Below the pieces are notes generated by a model. That model made no database searches, was not told the DNA's origin, and saw only the letters and a list, made by a program, of their open reading frames with translations. Position numbers and translations under genes: made by a program. Below, piece by piece: positions 12,687 to 24,421 of a stretch of DNA of 64,000 nt. This stretch comes from Eunapius fragilis (lineage: Eukaryota > Porifera > Demospongiae > Spongillida > Spongillidae): assembly GCA_963681505.1 (NCBI GenBank), contig OY811973.1, forward strand, positions 13,390,268 to 13,454,267, given 5' to 3'. Every line of letters starts with the position of its first letter. Position 1 is the stretch's first letter.

Positions 12687-12932
12687 GGTACTTCAGCGTT
12701 TCATTCTCCTCTGCACTTTAACCCTTTGTTATCTGGATTTTTTTTTTTAATTTGGTCATAGCTCTTGAATACAAAGAAATGTATGGGAGGGGAAGACGTT
12801 GAAGTATAGGTTGTGAATGATGAGGTGGAGGTGTAAAGGATGGTGTGAAGGATGTGGTGGAAGTGTGAATGATGAGAGGGTGGTGAAGTTGAACACATAT
12901 GGTGTGCATACACCATATGTGTACACGTGATA

Positions 12933-13140
12933 TGCATGTGCTTATGGGTGCTTATGGGTGCTTATGGGTATGCTTGTGCTTATGGGTATGCATGTGCTTA
13001 TGGGTATGCTTGTGCTTATGATATGTAGGTGCTTATGGGTATGCATGTGCTTATGGGTATGCTTGTGCTTATGGAATGTATGTGCTTATGGGTATGTATG
13101 TGCTTAAAGGTATGCATGTGCTTATGGAATGTTTGTACTT
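12933..13140. repeat. 18-bp minisatellite, GTGCTTATGGGTATGCAT units
   Basis: About ten imperfect copies of GTGCTTATGGGTATGCAT/GTGCTTATGGAATGTAT lie here. No gene was seen in or next to it. Confidence 0.85.
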
Positions 13141-14000
13141 GGATGTACATGCATGGTATGTACACATATGTATGTGCTATGGTGTGTGTACAGATAAGAA
13201 TCTTTACTACTGATCCCATGGAATGTCCACACACTAAACAAAGCCGTGGAGGTGCACAACATGATTAGGCATCTCTCCAGCTTCTTACCATACTTGAAAT
13301 GAACCAGATGAACATGTGTGTGTAAGTGTACATGTGTGGGTGTACATGTGTGTATGTTTTTTATTGTACAATTCCAATGATGTCATTTTGTAGCTATTAA
13401 TTATCCATCCATATGGGGTTATGGTAGGGTCCGAACACACTGCCTCCTCCTACCTGACCATCATCGGTGGGCAGTAATTTAAGTGTTGGTACTGGTGTGG
13501 CAGCAACAGAACAGGGTACATCTTCATGCAGTTTCAGCTCAAATCATCCACTCCAATTAAAGCCATCCTATAATAGGTAGCCCTGTAGCCCTGATCAGTA
13601 GAAGAAATCTGCAGTCACACATCAATGAGCTTGCTGGAGGAGGGAGCAATGTCATCAGTCAGATCATGAAGACAGAGGCCCATCACGTATTTAAGGGGTC
13701 AGGTGGTAAGGGACTGTAATAGCGATACATGAGTGGGAGTGCCCCTTTGCAAAGGGGAAAATCTAAACAGTTTTCCCCCTACAAAAAAATCTTGCAAGTC
13801 TTAGCAAGACTTACACTTCTAGTGACGTCATTATTACTAATATAATTAATGTGCAATACTTGGTGAACTGAGGCAGTGAAATGAAAATGTCAACGGGAAG
13901 AAAAATATCCCCCCCCCCCCCCCCCCCAATCAACGAGTACCGGATGAACAAAGACATGCAATCAACACCAATTTAACACCTATTAAGTACTCTCCATCAT
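13141..14000. other. No recognisable gene
   Basis: Unique, AT-moderate DNA with a short poly-C run near 13910. No splice-supported exon or conserved reading frame was seen. Confidence 0.5.
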
Positions 14001-14695
14001 CGCCTAGGAAACCATAATGTATATAAGGGTGCGCACATGATCTCTCGCGTCTATTTGCCACATGGCACAGGCAGCTCTGCGCCTCTCGCTACTTGGATCG
14101 ATTACTTATTGCGACTTAGGGAATTGAAAGACAAGGATGCTACCATACGATGGTGCCAAATGCTATTTTACCGTGAGGTTTATCTCTAACACAAAAAGTA
14201 ATGAACACTAGTACTGACAGTAATGAGCGTTTCATTTTTCGCCGGTACTGGTCCACACACCTCTTGCAAGTTGCAAATTCTCGTTCTAGCTGGGCCTAGT
14301 TCAGTTAGGTTTAGTGTAAGGGGGATAAGTACATTGGCTTCACTTAGGGTTGGTGTTAGTTGGGTGTGTCATGCTAGGATAGGGGGGTGAAGCCAATGCA
14401 CTTATCTCCCTTACACTGATCCTAAACTAGAACGAGAACTTACAAGAGGAGTACCGGCGAAAAATGAAACGCGCATTACTGTAAGTGTTCATTACTGTTT
14501 GTGTTAGAGATAAACCTCACTAGCATTTGCTCGCGTGCTCAGCATCAAGAAGGAAGCCTTACTACCTTACGGCCTGGTTCTACTATAATTATATTCATAA
14601 TTGTCTTACGTGTACCCAGTTTTGCCAACATCCTGAGACATATATCGGAACAATATAAAATTGTTATCAAGCTATCAACATTGGTTTCCTAGGCG
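14001..14695. mobile_element. Nested inverted-repeat (MITE-like) element
   Basis: An outer inverted repeat, CGCCTAGGAAACCA (14001-14014) against TGGTTTCCTAGGCG (about 14682-14695), encloses a strong fold-back. The arms at 14173-14344 and 14385-14520 are imperfect reverse complements (GTGAGGTTTATCTCTAACAC at the outer left edge). No transposase frame lies inside. It is best read as a non-autonomous DNA element, perhaps one inserted within another. Confidence 0.6.
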
Positions 14696-15112
14696 AAACG
14701 TAACCTTTGTAGCCAGTCTGAACATTGGAACACCACGAATGTTAATTTTTGGCGCCAAAAAACGTACCTAGCTCGTTGAGTTAATCGCAACAGCAAATAA
14801 TTTAATATGGTGCGTCCTCAGTCTCGTGCCCAGACCCTAATTGTTACAGCATTGTTATTAAAATACAATGACTATTGGTACATGGTGTAATATTAATTAT
14901 AAAGGTTTCAATTACTGTCACATTAGATAGGTCCGGCGGATCACGTGACACTCATGTTTAATTAATTTGGTTGGCAAGCGTGTACATGTATGGTAGATAG
15001 ATATATAGATTTGTTTGCAAAAGAGCAGTATAAGCAGAAGTTGGAGTCTGTTGGTCTGCTATTAAGTGATGACCCATACATGGAATCTAACAGAGCGACG
15101 ATATGTCGTTGT

Positions 15113-15175
15113 GGCCACTGATGGAGTATGGAGTATGTCCACTGATGGAGTATGGCCACTGATGGAGTATGGGCA
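15113..15175. repeat. Short tandem repeat CCACTGATGGAGTATGG
   Basis: Three to four copies of a 17-20-bp unit lie downstream (minus strand) of the transposase relic. Confidence 0.7.
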
Positions 15176-15189
15176 TTTCATGGTGCATT

Positions 15190-15520
15190 TATTCTTGCGT
15201 AGTCTGATCATGCACTCTTTCAATATGGATCCTGACTTTTGAAAGTCGCTGAGAGTATTCCACCTCATCCATAGAAAGTTGTTTTTTTTTTCCTCTAGTG
15301 AAGGAGGGGATTTCCAGCTTTCCACCATGTGTTGCTATATCTTCGTGTATATCAAAACTCCTGTCGGCCAGTACAACATCACCATGTCCAAGTAGACCTA
15401 GGAAACACTGTTCATGGTGATGAATTTTTCAGTAGCTCTGCCACCACAACACTCTGACAAAAAAGAGATGGTACCACAAGATGTTATTCCAAGCAAAAAT
15501 GTGTTTCTTATAGTTTGAAT
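15190..15520 (-). pseudogene. DDE-type transposase fragment (DDE_Tnp_4/Harbinger-like)
   Basis: The minus strand reads a catalytic-region block, GDVVLADRSFDIHED, followed by KLEIPSFTRGKKKQLS and RLSKVRIHIERV. This is the pattern of DDE_Tnp_4 nucleases (GD.VLADRGF..., IP.F..GK.QLS, R.HVER). Upstream, LLGITSCGTISFLSECCGGRAT fits the preceding segment (GI...G.ISF.S..WGGR). The frame then shifts near 15490, and a stop follows the HVER-like motif. No terminal repeats were identified. I read it as a dead transposon fragment. Confidence 0.65.
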
Positions 15521-15879
15521 GCATTTGTGCCTGTGCCTGATATGTACGCTCCATTGTGCAGTGTATCTGCTATGTACAGTGCAGTGTATCTGCTATGTAC
15601 AGTGCAGTGTATCTGCTATGTACGCTCCATTATGCAGTGCATACTTGGTGTAACTCATCGGCTTCACTGTTGAGATGAATCCAAAGATGAACCTCTAACA
15701 AAAGTCCAATCATTTTAATGTAGTACTTCTTAACGTAACTATATACTTCTATGACATTTAATGATCACTACCGTAGAACAGAACACATCTGCTTCATTCC
15801 GGGCAAGCCATGTTAAGTCTTAAAACAATTCTTGTTAGACTTGATAAGACTTGATGAAACGCTCCAAGGATTTTGTAGT

Positions 15880-16260
15880 GATTGCACAACTCAATAGTCA
15901 CCGCGTCACTCATTACTGATAGTCAGTTCTAGAATTGCTTGTTTGGTCTAATGGTGTTTTTGTTAGCACCACGTGTGCCCAAGTGTTGGTGGCTTTGTGT
16001 GTTGATCGATTGTGGGAGTGGCAGGTTGATACAGCAAGGTAAATAACTTAGTAGTTCCTGCGCATACTTCACTGGGTGTGTATGTGTGTTTGGTGTGTGG
16101 ACCTGTCACCCCCAGGGGTACAGTTGTAACACCGGGTGTACAGCAGCAACAACAATAAGTGAAGCCATTTTTTAACGACAAGTCCTAGTTACAGAACTTT
16201 GAGAACAACAAACATTTCAAAAGTAGTTGAAGAGTGGGGGGGGGGGGGGGGGTGATGAAT
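15880..16260 (+). pseudogene. NOMO exon-1 relic (copy at 16 kb)
   Basis: The 15951-16050 segment aligns by eye to the NOMO exon 1/intron 1 junction near 24905-25015: GTGTTTTTGTTAGCACC..., then GTGGCTTTGTGTGTT..., then GTAAATAACTTAGT. Flanking sequence (15880-15955 and 16100-16260) matches blocks near 53990-54070 and 62890-63020. The coding frame is lost. It is an isolated fragment of the duplicated NOMO 5' region, about 9 kb left of the real gene. Confidence 0.55.
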
Positions 16261-16441
16261 GAATAACATCCCAGGCTAACTGCTAATAAATTTTAGCACA
16301 TAATTCATTAAAAATAGTAAATACATTGTACACATGTATTCAAGAAAACATAAGTTCACTACAAACTAACATAATTCATTCATATTTCATAAAGCTATTC
16401 CTTAGTTATTATACCAGCTGTTATAGTCTGCTGCAGTAACC

Positions 16442-16756
16442 ACCCAGAGGTGTATTAATAATAATAACCCCATGGAGAGGTGTATTAATAACCCCATGGA
16501 TAGGTTATTAATAACCCCATGGAGAGGTGTCATGGAGAGGTGTATTAATAACCCCATGGAGAGGTGTATTAATAACCCCATGGAGAGGTGTCATGGAGAG
16601 GTGAACCCCATGGAGAGGTGTATTAATAACCCCATGGAGAGGTGTCATGGAGAGGTGTATAAATAACACCATGGAGAGGTGTATTAATAACACCATGGAG
16701 AGGTGTATTAATAACCCCATGGAGAGGTGTATTAATAACACCATGGAGAGGTGTAT
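16442..16756. repeat. 24-bp minisatellite, CCATGGAGAGGTGTATTAAT
   Basis: About 13 units of CCATGGAGAGGTGTATTAATAACC, with some shortened CATGGAGAGGTGT units. Confidence 0.9.
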
Positions 16757-16848
16757 GGTATGTGTTTGAACAACAATTAACTACTATAATTTCCAACGTA
16801 CGTACATATGTACATCCACATAAACTTGTTTATATATTCGGCCTAGCA

Positions 16849-16888
16849 CCTATTGGTTGCTAGATACGCGTACCTAGCAACCAATAGG
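16849..16888. promoter_or_regulatory. Perfect 15-bp-stem palindrome with CCAAT and RFX-like half sites
   Basis: CCTATTGGTTGCTAG and its exact reverse complement CTAGCAACCAATAGG are separated by ATACGCGTAC. Each arm holds a CCAAT box (ATTGG/CCAAT) and a GTTGC/GCAAC half site like those bound by RFX proteins. No gene start was found nearby, so function is unproven. Confidence 0.35.
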
Positions 16889-18170
16889 AACGACCACCTC
16901 CCACACAAAAGTACGCACACTTAGCGACCATGCTTGCCACAAAACCTACATGCCTGTACAGGAGGTAAAAATGTCATCACATGCAGTAAAAATTAAAGCA
17001 ATGCTATATTGTACTCTCAAGTCTCATCGTGCAGGCCAAGAACATGTAGTTACTATCTGATAAATAATAATTCTATATTGCACAAGCATGTTATAGAGGT
17101 TGCGTAGTAATCGTATGTTAGAACAGGTGGTAGATTATATGTAATTGTGTTTCTTATAATTATTTAGGTGTGTAAGGTAGATTATATAGCCTTGGGTTAA
17201 GCAATATTAATTATAACTTATTGTAAGGGGGTATGGGCGGGACATACATATATGTTTTAAGCTGCTCTTGGCGGGACGCCCACAGGAGGATGCAAGAGTG
17301 ATCCAAGTGCGCGAACCTCTTCGTAAAACAGTCAACAAACGTGATTGTGTGATGCAGCACAGGGCATGCATGTTAAAGACCATTTTAAAATCAGCCCATG
17401 ATTTTTCACGGGTGCAAGTTAGACCTTATATAATGGCTGGAAAACAACACTGTACATGCAATTGTGAGTACAGATAAACTAAATCTATAACATTTTAATG
17501 AGCATATTCATAATGCACAGTGGTTTACGACCGGTCAGGGCATGACCATCAGACTTCTTTCCTATGGTTTTAAACTTCCTGAGCTATTATAATCTCTAAC
17601 GCCTAATATTGGCCTTGATAGCCAAGTGCACGTATTAAACTGTGTAAATGTGACCAACAAATGTATTTGTGTATTACTGATTACTTTGAGTGAGTACATA
17701 TATATTCTTCAAACCTTCTTACAAGTACTGGCATAATTTTTACATGCATAGTTCGTTACAGGGCATAAGTTTAATTGGATTAAACGGTTGCGTTATGTAA
17801 TAAAATCATGTGCAACTGCCTACTGAAGGGAAAAGAAGGGTGAAAAGGGGTGGCTTCTCTAGCTTAAAAGCCTTCTGCTATGAAATACCTGCCTATTAAC
17901 ACGCGCCACTTCTTGCCACTTCGAAGTTTGGATTTTTAAAAGCGTTATAAACACAAGCGACTTACAACATGTTTTATAATCACAACTTAACTTGCTTGTA
18001 ATCGTATTAGCAATCAAGAAGCGTTTGAAAGGCATGCAGTGAATTATAAAAGCAATGTGGAGGCAGCCATACGATTTATGAACAACGAAGGAATAGTGGA
18101 CTAGCCTGTAAGTTTTAATCGATGAGTTTATTGCTTTTGCAGCCTTAGGAGTAGATGGGTTACATTAAAC
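16889..18170. other. No recognisable gene
   Basis: AT-rich unique DNA. Short frames (for example 17268-17477) have no recognisable domain or splice support. Confidence 0.5.
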
Positions 18171-18491
18171 CCCAGCGGAAAAATCTTGCCCAAGATTTTG
18201 AAGATGTTCGCTTCGATAATAAATAAACCATGACACGTATGAGTTTAAAATTAATATGTAATCTAGGTATCCATCCTAGCAGCTATGGGTTGTATAAATT
18301 TCCTGACCTCATCCGCTTCCTTCTTTAGCATTAAAGAGCATTTTTAGACATAATTGAAATGTGTGTGAAATGCTAAGATTGGATGCCTTGATTATATATT
18401 AATTTCAAGCCCATACATATCACGGTTTATTTAAGATCTAAGCGAGCCATCTTGGCAAAGATCTTGGACAAGATTTTTCCTCTGGTTTAAA
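18165..18491. mobile_element. MITE-like element with inverted ends
   Basis: CAGCGGAAAAATCTTG near 18173 is mirrored by CAAGATTTTTCCTCTGG near 18470-18485. The outer flanks are TTAAAC/GTTTAA-like on both sides. The interior of about 320 bp has no coding frame. The family is unknown; the TTAA flanks would allow a piggyBac-type origin. Confidence 0.45.
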
Positions 18492-18699
18492 CAAACGGCA
18501 GAAAGCAAAAGTACAAAGAAAGCATTTATGGAGTTTCAGCAAGACAGGTTTTTAGAGGGATTATAGGGAGAACGTGTTGGAATAATCCAGAATCCAATAT
18601 CAACTCTCAGCATTACCACTGTCCCATACTACATGCATTGTTGAGGGGTCTCGATTATTGTTTAAAGATAGTCTATAAGTTGAAAGGTGGTGTAACAGC

Positions 18700-19475
18700 A
18701 TTAGAAAGCACAAAGAGTGAGTAGAAGTTGCACAGAGAAAAGTCCAAGAATACATCAAGTCAAAGACCGCTATGGTGGCAGACAAGCCTGATCAGTAGGA
18801 GCTGGAAGTACAACAATGACAGGTACATGTAATATAGCTCGTAATCTTCTTTTTGACATAAGGTTAACGTTCTTGTTGAATGCATTAAAAAACAAGAAGG
18901 GATGGTAGATGTGATAGAGATGTTTCTGGTGAGTTAATTACAAATTTAAAAAACTGTTTCTTCAATGAAAAATGTTAATTTCAAAGAGCTAGATAAGCTT
19001 TATAAAGAAACAATCACTTTTGATAGTTACACATTGGCCCTACCTCTATCAATGCATCAGATACTGGCACATTCAGCTGCACTGATTGATGCCAACAAAT
19101 CAACAGACCTTGGTGTTGGAATGGATGATGGTGCTGGGCTACCGGCAGAATTGCCAAAATTGGATTAAAACTTTTATTTCATTCTTTTGTTCTGTTTGTT
19201 TTGTTGTTTATGTTTATGTTTCCTCATTATTGTTTAACAAATTTGAAAAAATATATATATATATTCAGACTGAAGAACCTCTATAGCATAACAACACAAC
19301 ACATTCGAAAGTATAGAGAGAGCTTGGCAAGGAAAACTACACAGGTTGCCAATCTATCTGATGTTTTGACAAGGCTTTGGATAAAATCAGATCCAATTAT
19401 AAGGTGCCACCGTTGTGAAATGTTCATTCTGTGGAGAAATGTTTGTTCATGTTCAATAAGGCAGGCTGTATAACA
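18700..19475 (+). pseudogene. Decayed transposon ORF of unknown function
   Basis: Readable pieces in order are VQEYIKSKTAMVADKPDQ (near 18750), KPDQ..GAGSTTMTGN, the run 18965-19168 with ALPLSMHQILAHSAALID, and the run ending IRKYRESLARKTTQ...LSDVLTRLWIKSDPII (to about 19410). This series reminds me of an uncharacterised mobile-element protein seen in hydra, insects and sponges (KP..G.ST..GN; S.HKIL.H.A..I; YR...ARK; SDP.I). Stops and frame changes separate the pieces. Recognition is from memory only. Confidence 0.45.
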
Positions 19476-19837
19476 TTTGAGGATAACCTATTAGAACTAT
19501 CTTTCTAAACTGAGATACATTCATGATTGTAAATTATGTTAGTTATCCATTGTATATTAAGCATAAAGAATCCCGATTTTATTGCTTTGATCCTAATTAA
19601 CTATTCAAGTTTTAATTTATTTAGCACCTATTCAGCGTAAGATATATGTGCCACTAAAACATCAGTTCAATACGATATGGAATCTATATAAATCTGTTGA
19701 TAGTTACACATTGGCCCACCTTCAAGTTTTATCCTATTAACTTTTATTAATAAATTATTTTGTATCACCTCATTACAAATCCGGACACAAACAAGTTGGT
19801 CATATTTATATGCAGTAATTTGAAAACGTCCTGTCAG

Positions 19838-22800
19838 CTATGGACTGTGGAGTGGTAACTGTTCATATTCGTTTTCAGGTCTAGGGTTATGATGTCCATA
19901 GCTCGGGTTATCCATAGTACGTATAAACAATGACATGCCCTGCCAGGGAACATCGGTATCTTCAAGCGATAAAAAACGACGTTTAATTTCCTCGTTGTTC
20001 TGTTGTGTGATTGTGTAGCGTGCCTGCCAGCAGTACTCCACCTTCATCAGCCCACGTCCTGGGTAGAGGGGCTCGTACACTGGTGGGGGGAGGAGGAAGG
20101 GTTTGGTATCCTCCTCTTTAAGTAGGCGGGACGTGGTACCTTCCCCTGCACCATCACTTGTAACCTTACAAGGACAAGATTTACAGTGACATGTTCTTTT
20201 ATGGTTGCTGCCCAATTTACATCCAATGCAATAGCCAATGGCACAGCAGACGAGGAGCACTATGATGGAACTGGGGAGTACGGTCCAGTATACAGGCTGT
20301 TGTTTGAACAGTGCATCTGGAGAGCAGGTGGGAGATCCTGGTGGAGGTAGTGGGGGGGGGAGGGAGAGCAGTGTGAAAAAAATGTACAACTGAGGCGGTA
20401 ATGATCCATGCCGATAATGTCTTTGATGACGGTAATGAACCTCTCCCCCACTTACTACGTACGCTTCAACAGTGTTAATGACAGAAGCGCGCAAACCACT
20501 AGTTATCCTATGCACACACCCACATGCACCACTAACACATGTACATGCACACACCACTAACACATGTACGTACACATACACCACTGACACATGTACGACC
20601 ACACACACCACTGACATATGTATGTACACACACACCACTAACACATGTACGTACACACACACCACTGGCACATGTATGCATACACCCCTGACACATGTAC
20701 GTACACACACACCACTGGCACATGTACGTACACACACCACTGACACATGTACGTACACAAACACCCCTGACACATGTACGACCACACACACCACTGACAC
20801 ATGTATGTACACACACACCACTAACACATGTACGTACACACACACCACTGGCACATGTACGTACACAAACACCACTGACACATGTACGACCACACACACC
20901 ACTGACACATGTATGTACACACACACCACTAACACATGTACGTACACACACACCACTGGCACATGTACGTACACACACCACTGACACATGTACGTACACA
21001 AACACCCCTGACACATGTACGTACACACACCACTGGCACATGTACGTACACACACCACTGGCACATGTACATACACACACCACTGACACATGTACGTACA
21101 TATACACCACTGACACATGTACGCACACACACCCCTGACACATGTACGTACACACACACCACTGACACATGTACGTACACACACACCACTGACACATGTA
21201 CGCGCACACACACCACTGGCACATGTACGTACACACACCACTGGCACATGTACGTACACACACCACTGACACATGTACGCACACACACCACTGGCACATG
21301 TACACACACACACCACTGACACATGTACGCACACACACCCCTGACACATGTACGTACACACACACCACTGACACATGTACGTACACACACACCACTGACA
21401 CATGTACGCACACACCCCTGACACATGTACGCACACACCACTGACACATGTACGTACACACACACCACTGACACATGTACGTACACACACACCACTGACA
21501 CATGTACGCACACACACCACTGACACATGTACGCACACACACCACTGACACATGTACGCACACACACCACTGACACATGTACGCACACACCCCTGACACA
21601 TGTACGCACACACACACACCACTGACACATGTACGTACACACACACCACTGACACATGTACGTACACACACACCACTGACACATGTACGCACACACACCA
21701 CTGACACATGTACGCACACACACCACTGACACATGTACGCACACACACCACTGACACATGTACGCACACACCCCTGACACATGTACGCACACACACACCA
21801 CTGACACATGTACGTACACATACACCACTGACACATGTACGTACACACACCACTGACACATGTACGCACACACACACACCACTGACACATGTACGCACAC
21901 ACACCACTGACACATGTACGCACACACACCACTGACACATGTACGCACACGTGATGCCTCTTACCGATAGGTACAAGGCTGATTTCATCGCTGTAAGGTC
22001 CAGTGACTCCACCCACCCTGATGGCCACTGCTACAGTGTGACCCTCAAAGGACGGCACTTGACGTAACGGGACCATGTAGAGAGAGGAGTCCAGAGAGAT
22101 TTGAGTGCTGTCAATTTCAAATTTTTCCTTGGACACCAGGTCTGTGAACCGTACCATCAGCCTCCACGGTTCATAGCAGGTCTCCGTGGTGACATTAAGA
22201 TACAATGCAAGGGAATCTCTCAGAACTCCATTGATAGTTGGATTCTCTGAAAGATATATAACGCTATGATAAGATAAGGTGATAAGGGTGGTGGTAGAAG
22301 GGGAGGGTGATGGTGATGAGTGTAGTAGAAAGGAGAGGGTGTGGTTTAGGGTGACTATGGGAGTGTTATGAGGGAATGCTCCTCCCTCATAGGGGTTCTG
22401 AGTAAATGCATAAGCAAATATCCTCCCCCCTTGTGATGAACAACAAGGTGAGAGTGGGGGTGGAAGGGGGATGAGGAGAGGGAGAGGAGAAGGGGGTGAT
22501 GACAGGGTGGGAACGTTGTACTAGAATAGCAAAACCATAAGTCACGTACCAATTATTGTAAAACTGAACTTTTTGCTGTCATTGTATCCCTTCCAAGTGA
22601 ACCGACATTCATAGACACCTGGGTCAGGGTCAGTCATCGTGAGGTAGGAGGTGAGCGTTTTATTCAGGTTATCTATAGTATCCACTTCGTCCTTCTTATT
22701 AACAGTAGGTGGTAGCAGGCCACCATTCTTGTACCAGGTAGCAGTGGGTTGGATGGTACTTCCATCAAGGGTGCTGCCATATTGCACTTTACACCAAAAT

Positions 22801-24421
22801 GTGTTGGTGGGATAACGATTTGCACTACTGATAACACTTTTTGTCTGGCCTCCGCCAACTACTTTCAAATCAACTGAGGGAAAGAAGGGAAAAAAGAAAA
22901 AAGCCATAAACACTAGAAGGGGGATCCCCCAGTTAGCCCCTCCCCCATCCTGCTTACAAATAAATTACATAACTTATTGCTCCATAGCCATCTGTTCGGT
23001 TATCATGTATAATTTTGTTGCCTTGAATGCACATCATGCATAGTTATATGCACTGCAACTGAAGTCACAAGAGGTGGTTGGTGGGACACACCTGGCATTG
23101 TCCTGCCTCATGAGGGTAAGGATGAGGCAACTGTAGATGGTTGACATAACTGGGTGGCTACTGATGAACTTTGTATGTGTTGTGCTCTGTGCTAAAATAT
23201 AGTTTTTTTTTTCATACTAATAGCCCCACGTTTGAGACCAGAAGCACTGTCAAGCATCAGGGATTTACTGCTCCCACCCCCTATCCACCCCCTGGTTTCA
23301 GTACCCAGACCTGAAGCACTGTCAAGCATATATGTGAGGCTGCACATGACGTTGGTCAGAGCTAATGCAAGAGCCTTGCTAAGCAGAGTTACTCTAGGTT
23401 GATTGACATATTGACGTGGTAGTATAGTAATACATAGGTTAGTTCTAATAATCCAACTTCCAATAATTAATTTAATTCGTTTAATAGTTAGTTAATTGAC
23501 CCAACTATGCAGTAATTAAAGAACATATTACTAATGAACAAATTAGTACACACAAAATATACAATTTTTAAGGGATGATTTCATTGCTCCTAATAGGTAA
23601 TTACAAATGGGGGAAAGGCCCCACGCTGAGTGGGCTATGGTTGTACAAACTGTAACGGGGCCCTGGCCTGAGTTATTTTATAACTACAGTTTTCAACCGA
23701 GTCGTGATAAACCTAATAGAAGCCGCTCACCGTAGACTTCCAGTGTCACCTCATCCGAATTCCTAATTTCCTGACTGCCCGTCAGCTGTACTCTGCACTT
23801 GTAAGACCCGCCATCGTTGGTGGCTGTACTTGCGATCACCAGGGTATAGTTTGGGTAGTTGTAGGAATTAGAAAGGACGGTAGTACTTTTTATCCACGTA
23901 ACTACACCGGTGAGCCTCCCTAAGTTGATGGGGCAACGAAGAGCCGCCATTTGCCCGCGGAGCACCCGCGTAACGTTATTGTAAGGTAAGGCCTCAGGAT
24001 ACACTGCGCAAAAATATCATAGATAAAATACGATACTACGGGGGAAAAAAAAGCGCTTACCGAAGAGGGTAACATTGTTGGTTGAACGACTGTTGCTACT
24101 GGCGTTATCCCTACATACGTACGTGCCCTCTGTTTCTACCGATACGGTAAGTACCATGTACAGAAGTCTGCCTTCCATTTCGGTTGGGTAATCTCTGCTG
24201 ACTATCTTTCCACCGGAACTTTCGATTCTAAAGTACTCAGCTCCGCGCCACCCATCTCCAAGGTTACACACTAGAGTCACGATATTCTGGTTTGACACAG
24301 TCGAGCGCTGAACACATATGCTAGCTGCAGTAGTGAAACACAGAGGTTGGTAGGCGAGACGCGTCTGAAAGGTTAGAAGTAGTAGGAGACAACAAAAAAC
24401 TACTACTTGCAAGTTCTCCAT
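19838..24421 (-). CDS. R2: Ig/FN3-type single-pass receptor, 5 exons, 579 aa
   Basis: The exons (minus strand, in order) are 24421-24061, 24003-23731, 22873-22550, 22246-21965 and 20337-19838. All introns are GT-AG and phase 1, and the total is 1740 nt including TAG. Exon 1 encodes a signal peptide (LLLLLTFQTRLAYQ) and a first Ig-like domain (LVCNLGD...TYVCRD). Exon 2 is an Ig domain (LRCPINLG...SYKCRVQ), and exon 3 is an Ig domain (FWCKVQYG...VYECRFTW). Exon 4 is an FN3-like membrane-proximal domain. Exon 5 holds the transmembrane helix (VLPSSIIVLLVCCAIGYCIG), a Cys-rich juxtamembrane segment and a tail with PPPVYEPLYPG (PPxY, a WW-domain ligand), VEYCWQARYTITQQNNEEI and NPSY. The predicted protein is a plasma-membrane receptor or adhesion molecule; the ligand is unknown. 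It is head-to-head with NOMO. Confidence 0.85.
20511..21952. repeat. About 24-26-bp minisatellite in R2 intron 4
   Basis: About 58 units of ACACACCACTGACACATGTACGY lie between the FN3-like exon and the TM/tail exon. The array is open in several frames on both strands, so conceptual proteins of hundreds of residues (VCVRTCVSGVC-type repeats) appear. The splice-supported gene reads straight past it as intron. Confidence 0.95.

Noticed and set aside
20511-22012. Minus-strand frame of about 724 residues with Cys/Val repeats joined to the R2 tail
   Set aside because: Most of it is the intron-4 minisatellite. Clean GT-AG sites at 21965 and 20337 remove it and join exons 4 and 5 in phase.
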